This document shows, piece by piece, positions 22,257-33,696 of a stretch of DNA of 64,000 nt. Under the pieces are notes generated by a model, which was given only the letters and a program-made list of their open reading frames with translations, ran no database searches and was not told where the DNA came from. The stretch's first letter is position 1; every line of letters starts with the position of its first letter. The stretch is from Apophysomyces variabilis (Eukaryota; Mucoromycota; Mucoromycetes; Mucorales; Mucoraceae). Where the stretch lies: assembly GCA_002749535.1 (NCBI GenBank), contig MZZL01000405.1, forward strand, positions 776,515-840,514, written 5' to 3'. A program made the translations under genes and the position numbers.

Positions 22257-24603
22257 TTAGTTTTCTTCCTTGAGGATCTTCAAGATGTTTTCAAAGGTAT
22301 CACGGATCTGCTCAGTGGAATCACGCATACGGAGCGTAACAGTGTTGTCCTCAACTGTTTGGAAGTCGATAGTGATAGCGTAGGGGATACCAAGCTCGTC
22401 GTTGCGAGAGTATCTTCGGCCAATGGAGGTCTTACTGTCATCCGTACGAGTAGAGACGCCATTCTTGCGCAGTTCACGAGAGAACTTCTTGACAAATGGC
22501 TCAAACGCAGCGTTACCCGAGAGAGGAAGCAAGCAACACTTGAAAGGTGCCACAGAAACGGGGAAAGAAAGCACATTACGAGCCTCGTCATCTTCACGAA
22601 CCCACCAGCTGTGTTCGAGCAATGCATACAGAATACGACCAATACCGAAAGAAGGTTCAATCACGTTAGGGGTGTATTCGCGGACTATTTAGGAGCAAGT
22701 TAGCTTTGAATCTACGATGCATTCATTTTCGTCATAACACTTACTGTGTTCTGTCACGGTTGCGCGTTTAACCGTAACATCATCCTTGCTGATCTCAAAT
22801 TTCTGGCCATCTGCTTCAACCAAAGCAATACCAGCACTATCCAAATCTTTCTGAAGCTTGGCATAGCATTCATCTGTGTATGTCATCAAAGCCTCTTCCA
22901 CAGCTTTGGCGCTCTTCTTGAACTTAGGACCAAAAGTCTTTTTGTTGATTTCCACCTGCCATTGCTCCACAATACGAGGCTCAGCCAATTGCTCACGGAC
23001 AACCAGCTTTTCCTTAGTGCGTCTGGAATGAACCGTCAAGTCATAAGCAGATCGATCAGCGCAACCAACACATTCGATCCAGCCCTATAAGCAATTGCTT
23101 AGCACCTCCAAACGTAGAACGAAGTCCAAACGTACATAGCTGGTCTTAATTTCGGCATCCCAACAGTCGCAGGCGTAATGAGCCATTTCGTTGTCCATGT
23201 GTTGACGGAATCGAAGACGATCGGCTTTGATACCGATCTTCATCAAGAACAAATAGATACGGGCAATGAAGTAACCAAGGGTTTGGTTATCGATGATTTT
23301 CTATTGTAGAGAGATATTCAGCACTTTTTCCTTACCCTTTCCTTTTTCTGAATCAACACTACCTTTTCAACAGCCTCACCAACAGTGATCTCATAAGTCT
23401 CGGTCTTGCCTTGCAGTTGAGTACCCTTAGGCAAAACGCTGATCTTAACGTCCTTAACTTCTTCAAACTTGGGATGTTGCTTATTTTCGGGATCAACAAA
23501 GTGTTCGATTTCAGCCATAGTGAATTCACTGCAGTTCATATTTCAATTAATTGATCATTGTGGAGTTACCCTACTTACCGAACACGCAAAAGACCGGAAC
23601 GAGGGCTGATTTCATTGCGGAATGAGCGACCAACTTGAGCTGATGCAAAAGGCATCTTGTCGTTGTTGAACTCAAGCAATTTCTTGAAGTTAAGGAATTG
23701 ACCCTGGGCAGTCTCGGGCCGAAGATAGCTAGTTAGACGCATCAGTGATCGTTCAGCCAATCGATATTCCTTATTTACCCCTTCAATTGACCAGTAGGGC
23801 CAATGCTGCTTTCGAACATAAGGTTGAACTCTTGGGGCGTGGAGAGCTCGTTGCCAGACTCAGGCGATCGGATATCAAACTTCTTCATGATCTCAGCAAG
23901 CTCCTCACCGCTATAGTTATCGATCTAATTGTAATTCATGAATAGCAGTTCTCATTATAGCATTTTATACGGACCTGGGCAAGGGTCTCTTCGTATGTCT
24001 TACGGACGCCTTCCGATAATTCGACAGCAACAACAGTGCCCTTATTCTTCTTCTTCTTCTTTGCATCCTTCGCTTTATCAGCCTCCAACTGCTTAGTATC
24101 TAATGCTTTGCCATCCTTCGCAGCTCTAGCCTCCCGATCGCCTTGAAGACGTGCCTCCAATACAGCTTCAACTACGTGGTCGGCACGGAAGATTTCACCG
24201 TTCTTAAGGTCTTTACACATCCAGTCAGCAAACTTATCAACGTGACCCGAGGTCTTCAAGACATCATAGGTGGTCATGATAGAAGTATCCAGTTCGAGCA
24301 TTTCTTCCTCCAAGACAAAGTGGTTGCGCCACACACTGATAATGTTGTTCATCAATGCACTACCGGACGGACCATAATCGTATAGACCGGCAACACCTGT
24401 AGGCTGTGAGACGAAAGGCTCAAGACGACAAAACCGCTGTTATTCTTACCACCGTAAATTTGGAAAGAAGGCGCGTAAAAAAACCGCTTGGTAACAAGTT
24501 GCTAGAAATGAAAGGTTCGTCAATGGTCTGTCTTTGCGGAGCCGACTGCGTTACAAAGACTCACTTCCAGGGCGCTTCGGTCAAAGGGCTTTTCGGTTGC
24601 CAT
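22257..24603 (-). CDS. GRS1: Glycyl-tRNA synthetase
   Basis: This class II aminoacyl-tRNA synthetase charges tRNA-Gly. The start ATG at 24603 gives [13 protein letters not shown]. After introns come [18 protein letters not shown] and [14 protein letters not shown] (the eukaryotic YDYGP hallmark), then [15 protein letters not shown], a Lys-rich insertion, [16 protein letters not shown], motif 2 around [42 protein letters not shown], motif 3 [14 protein letters not shown], and an anticodon-binding domain ending [11 protein letters not shown]. All class II motifs are intact. It lacks an N-terminal WHEP domain, as expected for fungi. Seven or so short introns are present. A TATA-like sequence lies about 50 bp upstream. 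A single gene may supply both cytosol and mitochondria, as in yeast, but I see no clear upstream targeting extension. Confidence 0.95.
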
Positions 24604-25725
24604 TATTTATTAAAACAGCTGAAAGTATGGTAAAGCGAGCGCGTGTGCAACTTATATATAGGAAAAGCCACTGTGACGGGGCTGAACAGATGGGATATTT
24701 CTTGCATGGTGCGTATGGCAACCGTTTTCGAAGTCAGCCAGTATGACTCAGATTTGACGATGATGCAGAAGGCAACGGTAACTTCTTTGTCATTATTACT
24801 CACTATAATTATCTTAGCTATTAGTTAAAATACCAAGAAGAAAAGGGCCATTATCATATGTCATCTGCTACTGTCGAAATTTGCAAGTGAGCCACGCTGA
24901 CACTTGATACTTTTTCTTTGAAGGAGACGTCATGGTCATTTTAACCCGGTGATTGCTGCGAATTACTCACTTTGTATAACATACTATATAGGTAAGAGCA
25001 CACAAACAAAAACTAAAAGCTTGCACAAAAATGTAGAAAACTTTCTCTTAGAAATATAAATTTGTTTCGATAAAATTCCTGATATGTTCACGATATATAT
25101 TTGTCAAGGGATTCTTTGCCATAATTAGGTTTTGACGTAATTGACGTTTCCATAAATTGTTTTTGTCACGCATATGGTCCCTCAGTTTCCTTCCTCCGTC
25201 CGATATCGCAGAGCAAAACAATAAGTGCAGTGAGACTGAGGAACTTATTCGTCTCGGTAAATAGATAAATGGTACATGCCTAACTTGCATAAGTTTTGTA
25301 CGATCGCGGCTGGGACATCCTAATTGCTCATAGAACCTTCGTCGTAAACTTTGCTAGAGAGCAAAATTGTCACGTTGTAAAAGTTGAAAACTAGACAGCA
25401 TACAGCATATAATTTAATTCAAGGCGCCTTTAAGATAGCTTAATCACCGCATCATAAGGAAATAGCTATCTCTCTGAAAATCAGACACCATCTTAATATC
25501 TCTGCCCGATGCCCCACCACTCTGTCAAATGAGAATGTAAAAGTGTTCAGCAAGAGCAGAGTGCCCGAAAATAGGATGACAATAATGATGAATGTCTAAA
25601 AGAGACTGCAGGTAGCCGAGTGCTTGCTGTTTTCTTCTCTACAGTTTCCATCTCCGGCCAACTGTTTTGGGCGGAACTTCCAGCAAGCAAAAGCAGCAGC
25701 TGTTTGATCAAAGAATTCGCGTGTC
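24604..25725. other. Divergent intergenic region between GRS1 and MRM1
   Basis: About 1.1 kb of AT-rich sequence holds both promoters. The minus-strand frame at 25048-25290 looks like chance. No repeats or RNA genes were recognised. Confidence 0.45.
24651..24660 (-). promoter_or_regulatory. TATA-like box upstream of glycyl-tRNA synthetase
   Basis: On the minus strand the sequence TATATATAAG stands about 50 bp before the ATG at 24603. Its distance is compatible with a core promoter element, but AT-rich sequence makes chance likely. Confidence 0.3.
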
Positions 25726-27087
25726 ATGTTCCATCGCTTTGTCCTTCGGAATAACATTCGCTCAAATCGTCATTTGAGCAACAAAGCAAAACAGTCCATA
25801 CAACTTGATAAACATGATCTTATATACGGTACATCCAGTGTGTTAGCTGCTTTGCATGCCGCGAAACGAAAACCAGTCCGAGCCTTTCTTCAAGAATATC
25901 AAGAACCGTCAAAGAAAAAGAAAGACAGGTCTGTACTAAGTTAATTTGATGTATTTTGCATTCCATATTCAATAAAGCCAAAAAAAGCGCTCTGATCAGT
26001 GAGATTATCGAACAGTGCCGGTTAAAGAACGTGCCACTGACCTATACTGACAAAGGCCGTCTCAATAACATGACGATGAATAAACCTCACCAGGTAAATC
26101 GACCAGCGTCACGGACAACAGGGAAAATAAGTTTACCAAGGGATCAATATAATGGTGGCGAACTATTCTTCCTCCTTTTGATACAGGGCATTGTATTAAA
26201 AGCATCACGACTCGCAACCATCCCGATAACGCATTTGTCTGCGGGAAAATCAACGTAAAAATGAAAGAGAAATCTTTTATCCGTGTAATAACCTGACTTC
26301 TTTTTTTTTTCAATTGTGCATTGAAAAAGGTACACAATATTTAGACAGAATGAAAGCCATACTACAATTGAAACTAAGTCTGGCCGAGCACCATTTTGGA
26401 TCGCCTTGGATGAAATACAAGATCCGCAGGTAAAAGTAGTAAGAATAGTTAGTTCCAAATCATGTACTAATTATACCGAAAGAATCTCGGTTCGATTCTA
26501 AGGTAAAATGGAACGTTTGTTCACTGATTAGCATATCTTTTTTCTTATTTTCTTATATCCAGAACAGCCCACTTTTTTGGTGTGGATGGAATCGTCTTGT
26601 CCAGTAAAAATAGGTAATTCGTTCACATACAACATAGCCTCTAGTTTTTTCTTAAATGATCCCTTGTTTAGCGCGCCGTTGAGCGCTGCTGTAGCAAAAG
26701 TGAGCGCTGGTGCCGTAGAATTTATCGATATCTACTCAACAAGCAATTTGGTCAAATTCTTGAAGGTAGAAACTGAAAGGAATCATACGTATTTAGTGTT
26801 TTGGAACCTCACAGTCGCAATAGGCTTGCGACGGGTGGCATGTGATTGGTGCAGATGTGGGAACAGAGAAGACATTAACAGTCCAGGAATTCGCTCAACT
26901 CGCTCATGAACCGACTCTTTTGGTTCTTGGTAATGAAGGTTCCGGTATCCGAACCAACGTCAAGTTGTGCTGCTCTGCCTTTACAAGCATTCCAGGGAAA
27001 CCAATCCAATTCAGAGGGGATGTGGATAGTTTAAACGTTGGCGTAGCCGCAGGAGTCCTTATCGCCCATGCTAGATTGCACCAGTAA
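25726..27087 (+). CDS. MRM1: Mitochondrial rRNA 2'-O-ribose methyltransferase MRM1 (SpoU/TrmH family)
   Basis: This is a SPOUT-fold enzyme that uses S-adenosylmethionine to methylate a guanosine ribose in the mitochondrial large-subunit rRNA. The N-terminus (MFHRFVLRNNIRSNRHLSNK) is basic and hydroxylated without acids, as in a mitochondrial presequence. A substrate-binding domain follows (LIYGTSSVLAALHAAKR). The SPOUT domain shows motif 1 (ALDEIQDPQNLGAI, then HFFGVDGIVLSSKN), motif 2 (LLVLGNEGSGIR) and motif 3 (SLNVGVAAGVLIAHARL). The usual Ser after SLNV is Gly here, a minor change. At least five introns are needed, for example around 25929-25977, 26096-26186 and 26430-26570. The gene converges on FHIP with 2.7 kb between stops. 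Confidence 0.9.
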
Positions 27088-29826
27088 TATTGCTACAGGA
27101 ACCAACGAATAAGTATTGCTTATCGAATGTTCTTTTACACTATTTAAAATAAATGTGCGCCCGGGAAAGGACCAAGTGTCCACTAAAGAATAAAACAATA
27201 TGTGTCATCTTGAATAAATCCATGCTATGCATCAGCGCGAAATATATGAAAACAGGCCGAAGTGAATATTCATATCATCATTGCGCCAATGCGTGCAGCA
27301 AGTATACGGTGAATAAATCCGAACTTTGCATCACTTATAGATGAGCTACGTCATTTTGGTCCAATCTTGTCTTATATGCGGTCCATCAACATAGGAAATC
27401 GCTATTATTTATATTCTCTTCTATTATGCTTTCCAAGCGAACTTGCAATTCCAGCGCATATGGGCTGGTACCCGCGTGCGTGTCCTATGCGGGGCAGCAC
27501 GGGGTTGTGTATAACAAACGAGCGGCAATGCTAGCCGATTTAAATGAATGCCGGCCAAAGAGCTGAATAGTAAAAAAAAAAAATATTGTTAGTCAATAAA
27601 CTGCTTGCTTCACCTACAATATATTTGTCACTTACAGGCATCATAAACCCGCCTACGATATTGTTGGCACTTTAATTGGGGAATAACGATGGGCTCACTT
27701 TAAGACCTGGCAGAGAAAGGCTGGGAGGTCAAAAAATGATAATGACCTCCCACCTTGGCATCATTTCCTATTCAAATGAGTCAGTGATGAATGCATTGGG
27801 AGGATTTTGATACTTATCGGTTTGAATATGAGATATTGGAGTAGGAAAAAGTGGAAGCAATCAATGAATCCCTTATGCCATTGATATCATGTACACTCAG
27901 CAAGGAAAGGAATACGCATAGACGTGATTCCATCAATGACAAAAGACGTACATGAAAAATCAGAAAGCCAACAGCAGTCGCGGGCTGTAAAGCAAACGCA
28001 TCTTCAGTACGGAAGTATGAAATAAAGTTATCAATCAAACACTTACGGACATCATACCTCATCCAGGATAAACGCACTCCTTTCGGAGACGCTGATGCTC
28101 AACGGGACGAGCCGTAGAGGGAAACGCGGAAAATCAAAAGAGGAAGTCCAAAGAAGTAAGAGGACTTCCTCCAAACATTACCGGCAGCACAAGTTTGTGA
28201 CACAGAGTTAATCTATGTTCAAAAATAGATGGAAGTACTTGATCTGAGAAGAAGATGAGTAATTGAGAAGAAAAAATTCTCACGCTCTTTATAAAGGACA
28301 ACATGATAATGACTTCTATTTTCAAAGGCCCATCCGATGTTGTCCATGCAAAAAAGAAAAGCGGTATGGATGGAAGAACGGTAATAGTAACTACACTAGA
28401 TACGATTGATTCTTATCTAAATTCGCATTACCGTCATGGATTTGCGGACCTCATACTTGTCTTTGTGCTTCAGTTGCCCTTGCTCAACCTGTAAAGAATT
28501 CTAATAAGTAATAACTCCTATTTGGCAGTATAATTTACTATGAACGCGAAAAAGTGTAATATCCCTCAACAGGATCTCTTGGACAATGATCAAGTTGAAT
28601 ACTTCGAGACGGAAAAGCAACATCATCGTTATACATCTGGATGTTGGTACTGAATGCTTTCCAGTTTCAGTAACCGCAATGAATAATTAACTTGAAAATT
28701 GTGGCGTGGTCATAGAAGATGTAATTTATTTAATTCTGCAGACAACAAAGAATGAAGACAGTATTATTTGGTATAGATCTATAGGATTTTTCCGTAATTG
28801 CATGATGGCAAGGTAGGTCAATGGTCACTGCTGTCATGTTCATGCATATTAAGGTGGAAGAACAGGAATCTTCAGGACACATTTAACGTACATACAAAAT
28901 AGACGAGGGTATATCAACTAAAGAAGAGATATCCTTAAGTTCTATATGAAAATGAACATTATCATCCTGTTTGGCATCTTCGACTTGGGGAAAACTAATC
29001 CAAATGACAGACAGTTAGTAAAATGCACGTTCATGATTTTGGGACATCATTCACTGGATTCACCGGAAACAATGGTCTATTGAGGCGAGAATGAGTTATT
29101 CCATGCAATATGAACAAACATCAGGTATTGTAATAACATAATGTTTGCTATGGTGGACAAAAGATTGCTAGAGCAAAAAAGAAAAAAAATAATATTGTAA
29201 CACATGCAATGCGGCAGGTTTATAGTGTTAGAGTTGCCTTCTATAGATTTTACGATTTCTCTGCTTTGTATAATAGATGAAGAAGAGTCTCATGAAATTT
29301 GTGCACTATAATTTCAACGTTGATTTATCTACCTTCTGGCAGTACTAATACTGAAAAACTGTTCGCCTGGAGCACTTCGCGCAAGATTTCTGGAATTACA
29401 GGGAAATAGATGGCTTGTAATTCGGGACTGGATGGTAAGATTGCAGTGGCTACAGCGTGTTGGCATTTTTCTTTGGTCAATGACGATATTGTTTTGGATT
29501 ATATGCGTGGACAATAGAAACGTAAAGTTTTTTTAGAAAAGAAGTGAGAAGTTTATTGTCTCTCCTGTTTATAGTCGGAAAAAACCATTTTACATTGAGA
29601 CAATCATGAGCAACTGCCTTCTATGTATTAAGATTGAAGGCTGTGCAGCAAGCAAACTGCCTTTTTTGTGAGTTACGATTTCACTTTGCTATTTTATTAT
29701 GCTTTATGCTTTATTCGTACGTGGGACAGTGTCTATTTGACACCTTCATAATAAAGACCTATACAACTCGTAGACGCAAAGCTTCTTCATACTAGATAGA
29801 AGTTTATTCAATAAAAAATGCGTAAT
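27088..29826. other. Long intergenic region between convergent MRM1 and FHIP
   Basis: This 2.7-kb stretch has no convincing gene. A GC-richer patch lies at 27440-27540, a perfect 10-bp stem hairpin at 27722-27752, and a region at 27814-28325 has minus-strand frames with splice-like sites, possibly a small uncharacterised transcript. I cannot assign any of these. Confidence 0.4.
27722..27752. repeat. Perfect hairpin, 10-bp stem
   Basis: TGGGAGGTCA at 27722-27731 is followed by 11 AT-rich bases and its exact reverse complement TGACCTCCCA at 27743-27752. It could be a terminator-like or protein-binding palindrome in the 3' intergenic space of MRM1. Confidence 0.5.
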
Positions 29827-32800
29827 TTAACCTCGTCCTTCTACCGAACTAGTTGTGGCAGAACGTACGCGCGCCGTGATAGCTTCGTCAATAGTATCAA
29901 GGCTGCGCACACTGCGCCAGTCCGCAATCGTCGAAACTACCGAAATGCGATTCTTCCACTTATCCAGGTTGCGTTTGTAAGTTGGCTCCTCGTCTTCTTC
30001 ATTATCTTCCTCCATCCATTCATTCTCCATCATCATTGTCATCATGGTATCTCCTCCGTGTGGATGCTGTCTGACAAACCCTATATCATTGTAATTTGTC
30101 GCATGTCGTACTAGAACGACGGCTGCAAGCTCTTTGCAGAATTCTTGTAACACAATATATGAATTCACAAAATTGGACAGTTTTGCAAACGGATTGGTCA
30201 TGGTAATAGGAGTTGCGTTGGCACGTTGAGATTGGAAAAACGCGGAGGATGGTGATATCGCACCATTATTCCCATTAGCATTACTACCATTGTTGGAGGT
30301 ATGACTGTTGTCACTAGAAAGAGCTGCAGAAGACGTGTTCACAAAAAGGCCACTGTCTCTACCTTTAACCCGTAAGGATAGAATGCCAGCTGATTTTGTT
30401 GCAGAGGGAGACGAGGGACTTCGAGGAGTGCTTGTTGGTATATTAGTCGACGCATTGCCTTTAGAAAACACCAGTTGCGATAAGCTCGGGTGGCGCGACA
30501 ACTGTTTTGTAGATTCGCGCGGCGTTGAAATTGACGCCGACAGGCTTGCTGAAGAAGCAGAGCGCTTTTTTTGTGGATGGGGAGATTGTTGTTGATTTGA
30601 ATGTGGTAACGGCTGCTGTCCCGCATGAATTCCTCGCTTTTTCGCCAAGGAAATACGCGTTTCGAAATTAGGTACCAGTTGGGCTCGCTTCAACGCTTCA
30701 AACGTAACCTGGTAATAGAATTTAACCACTGCCAGAATGCTGAAAGCTCATACCTGTTCCAACAATGCATAGAGACTGCGCCGATTTCCTTTTGCGCTCG
30801 GTAGTGTCCACACCCCACCATATAGGGCTCCGTCGTTGCCTACTCGTATAGCCCTCCAATCGCAAATTACACCATCGACTCGCTTATCCACAACTCCAGA
30901 AAGCTTTTGCAGAATGCTAGTAACTAATAAGTTTTGTTCCATAGAAGACTCTAATAATTTGTTGAACTGATCGAAGATACGTGACAAAAAGAGTCCTTCG
31001 TAGCTTTCCACATATTTTACGGAGACGTTGCTGCTAATTTCTGTAGATCCATCGTCTAACGGCTTGTCATCCGGTTGAACCATACTCTTGGGCCGTACAG
31101 GTCTGCCTTTGCGATCTTCGGCTTCCCGCTCATAATCCTTTCTAGTCTTCGGTGGCGGATACGGCGAATGCCAGAAATTGCGTGCCAAAAGACCATATTG
31201 GAACCGCTCCTGTGCCTCATGAAAATAATCATCGTAACTATTACCAGGAACAACAACATTATTAAACGACGTAGAACTTCCTGCGCTGTCACTTTGGCTA
31301 TTGCCTTCGGCATGTTCGCTTGTCGCTCGGCTACTGCCATTCGACGCTACTTCGCGGCCATGGACTGTTGAAGCAAAGGACTCAGATGGGATCACTGAGG
31401 AAAGTGGTGGCGTTTTCATTCGTTCGAGTTCATCTTCGAGGGGTAAAAGAGACAATATCCTAATCCATGTATGAATAAACAAGCGCCATAGCCTTCTTTT
31501 CGCTCACCTTTCGACCAACCATCGCACTTTTTCCGTCTTATTGTCTTTAGATGTGGCTTCCTCTTTCTGTTCATCCTCAGCCGAATTACTATCTACTTCC
31601 TGTCCGCTTTCTTCTAACTTGAATGTTTCGTTGTTGATAGCACTCGAGCGGTCATCCAATAATTTAGATCCAAGCGACGATGTATCAGTCACATCCTTGA
31701 CATGGTCATCTACGTCTTCGATATATTCACCGTCAGAGTCAATGTCGAGATAATTTCGAAGTACTAAGTTATAGATGGCAAACTGACTATAAGTCTCCAA
31801 AATAGTATCAAACAAACGTAATGTTGACAGGGACAGCTCCAGATACTCCGCATCTATCCGGTTGATCAAAAGCACTCGTAGTGTTACTTCTTCATCGTCT
31901 TCCTCAGTTTTCGGGCTCTTCTCTTCAGGTTTCACGTCTTCGTCAGTGTGTTCAGATTCATCATCCCGATCGTCATCAAGTAGATCTTGGCGCATATGGG
32001 GACTGCGGCTTTCCGGCTCTAAATCTTTGCCAATTCCACCTTCTTCACCGATTAAAACTACTAGAAAAGCGTGCAACAATTTTTGGTCTGTCAAAGAGCG
32101 AATCATTTCCGTAGTATACGCTGTCGCAGCTGTAGCTGCTTCGGCTGAAGGAGAGCTAAGCGCAGTACACACGACTGGGTGCCAGAATATGGTTGTCAGT
32201 TGCGCCATCAAAGCGGTTACTAAACGTTTGTCTGCTACTCTTGCCACGTCGTTGAGGTATTCCCAAAAACTGTAGAACTCATCAACAATGCGCTCTCCAT
32301 CACGGATCGTTTCAAGACTTCGGACAAAGTTGATATCAAATGGGCTGCGTTTCCTTCGCTTTTTCTTGAAGCTGCTGTGTGCATTCACCGTTATCATTAG
32401 ACTGTTGTTAGTGACCATGGCAGGAACCGAGAAATGGATACGTCGTCGTGGGGGACGTACAGGTACGACGCGGTTGTTTGATGATATAGAAAAAGCGCCG
32501 GTATTTTTTGGTAGGCTCGCAAAGAATAGCGACAGACGTTCAGCCTTTATTAGTTTTGCCTTATTAGCCGCTATCCGTTCGATGTTATCATCTTCATTAT
32601 ATGAGCTTACCATGACTTCGCATAAACCAGAATACTCAACTACATAGCAAACGTATTCAGGATCACCATCTAAAAGTCGCAACGCAAACAGTATAGCCTC
32701 CCTCGCTATTTCACCAGTTTCTCCTGGAATATTCATGTAGTCGATCAAATATGTGAACATGTCAAAACGAGGCTGTGGGCAAGAATTGATATGATTGCGC

Positions 32801-33696
32801 TTTTCCGTTAGTCACAAGTCAGCAGAAAAAAAACTAAAGGATACAATAAGAAGGCGTTGACATTACCGTTAAGAACATGTTCCACGCGATTTTCTCGTCA
32901 ACGCTTTCCCTTCGTTTATGCACTGTTTTACCGTCTTTGCTGCTTCTCCACACGTCTTCGCCTAAACCTCGGCACCATCCGCGCTCAAAAAATAAATCCA
33001 TAAGAGCTGCGTTTGTGCCTTTGAAGTGTGAGAAGATTCCATGCATTAATTTCACGAGCTCCAATGACAACTCAGAAATGGCTGCGTAGCGCTCTTCGGA
33101 ACACGCATCGGCGTCGGTTGCGAGCTGTTCGTAGTGATGTAAAATCAGCCGATGACAAGATGTGATCAGTTTTTGCAGAGGTACATGGACGGCACGCTCC
33201 GGTAGCAATTGTGCGTGAACGTTCGTTATCAGGCTGCAAAAAAAACGCAAACAGTGGATCCGCATGCCGTAAGGTGTCTAAGAAGATGTATATATCAACA
33301 ACAATGAAATACACCACACCAAAAAGTGATAAGGTATACGAACATCAACTTTAGCAAACTCTACTAACTCTTCGAGTACGCGCTTATGCAACAGGTACTC
33401 AAGACAGGGACCGGTCTCCAGACTATCGCTAGCTCTTTCATATTCAAGCTCTTCACCCTGAATGAGCTTAACAATATTTTGTAAACAGCATGGAATCGGT
33501 GTCAAATCAACAGCATCTTTAAGTGGATCTGCAACAACGGGTCTTGTCATATTAATAGTCTTTCGCACCGAATCACCACTCTACCCGCAGCTGTCTCGTA
33601 GTATTTCTGTATGCTCGTCCATGCCTCTGTCAACGACTCCAGACTTGACTTGGAGATGTTCCTTCCCGTAAGGAATTTGGAAAGGAACATTGACAT
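29827..33696 (-). CDS. FHIP (FAM160/RAI16-like) subunit of the FTS-Hook-FHIP complex
   Basis: FHIP proteins join FTS and Hook to link early endosomes to dynein; fungal FhipA is needed for endosome movement in Aspergillus. The start at 33696 (MSMFLSKFLTGRN) is followed by LESLTEAWTSIQKYY and, after an intron, ADPLKDAVDLTPIP...LQNIVKLIQGEE, the typical family N-terminus. Helical repeats continue (LEYLLHKRVLEELVEFAK, PYGMRIHCLRFF, MFTYLIDYMNIPGETGEIAREAILFAL, GDPEYVCYVVEYSGLCEVM). An acidic linker precedes LSLSTLRLFDTILE. After a long Ser-rich insert, the C-terminus has FVNSYIVLQEFCKELAAVV and ends at 29827. It is larger than animal FHIPs because of low-complexity inserts. Five or so introns are present. 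Hook and FTS genes are not in the window. Confidence 0.85.

Noticed and set aside
26470..26500. CGGTTCGATTCT string resembling a tRNA B-box
   Set aside because: No A-box or cloverleaf can be formed around it, and it lies in an MRM1 intron.
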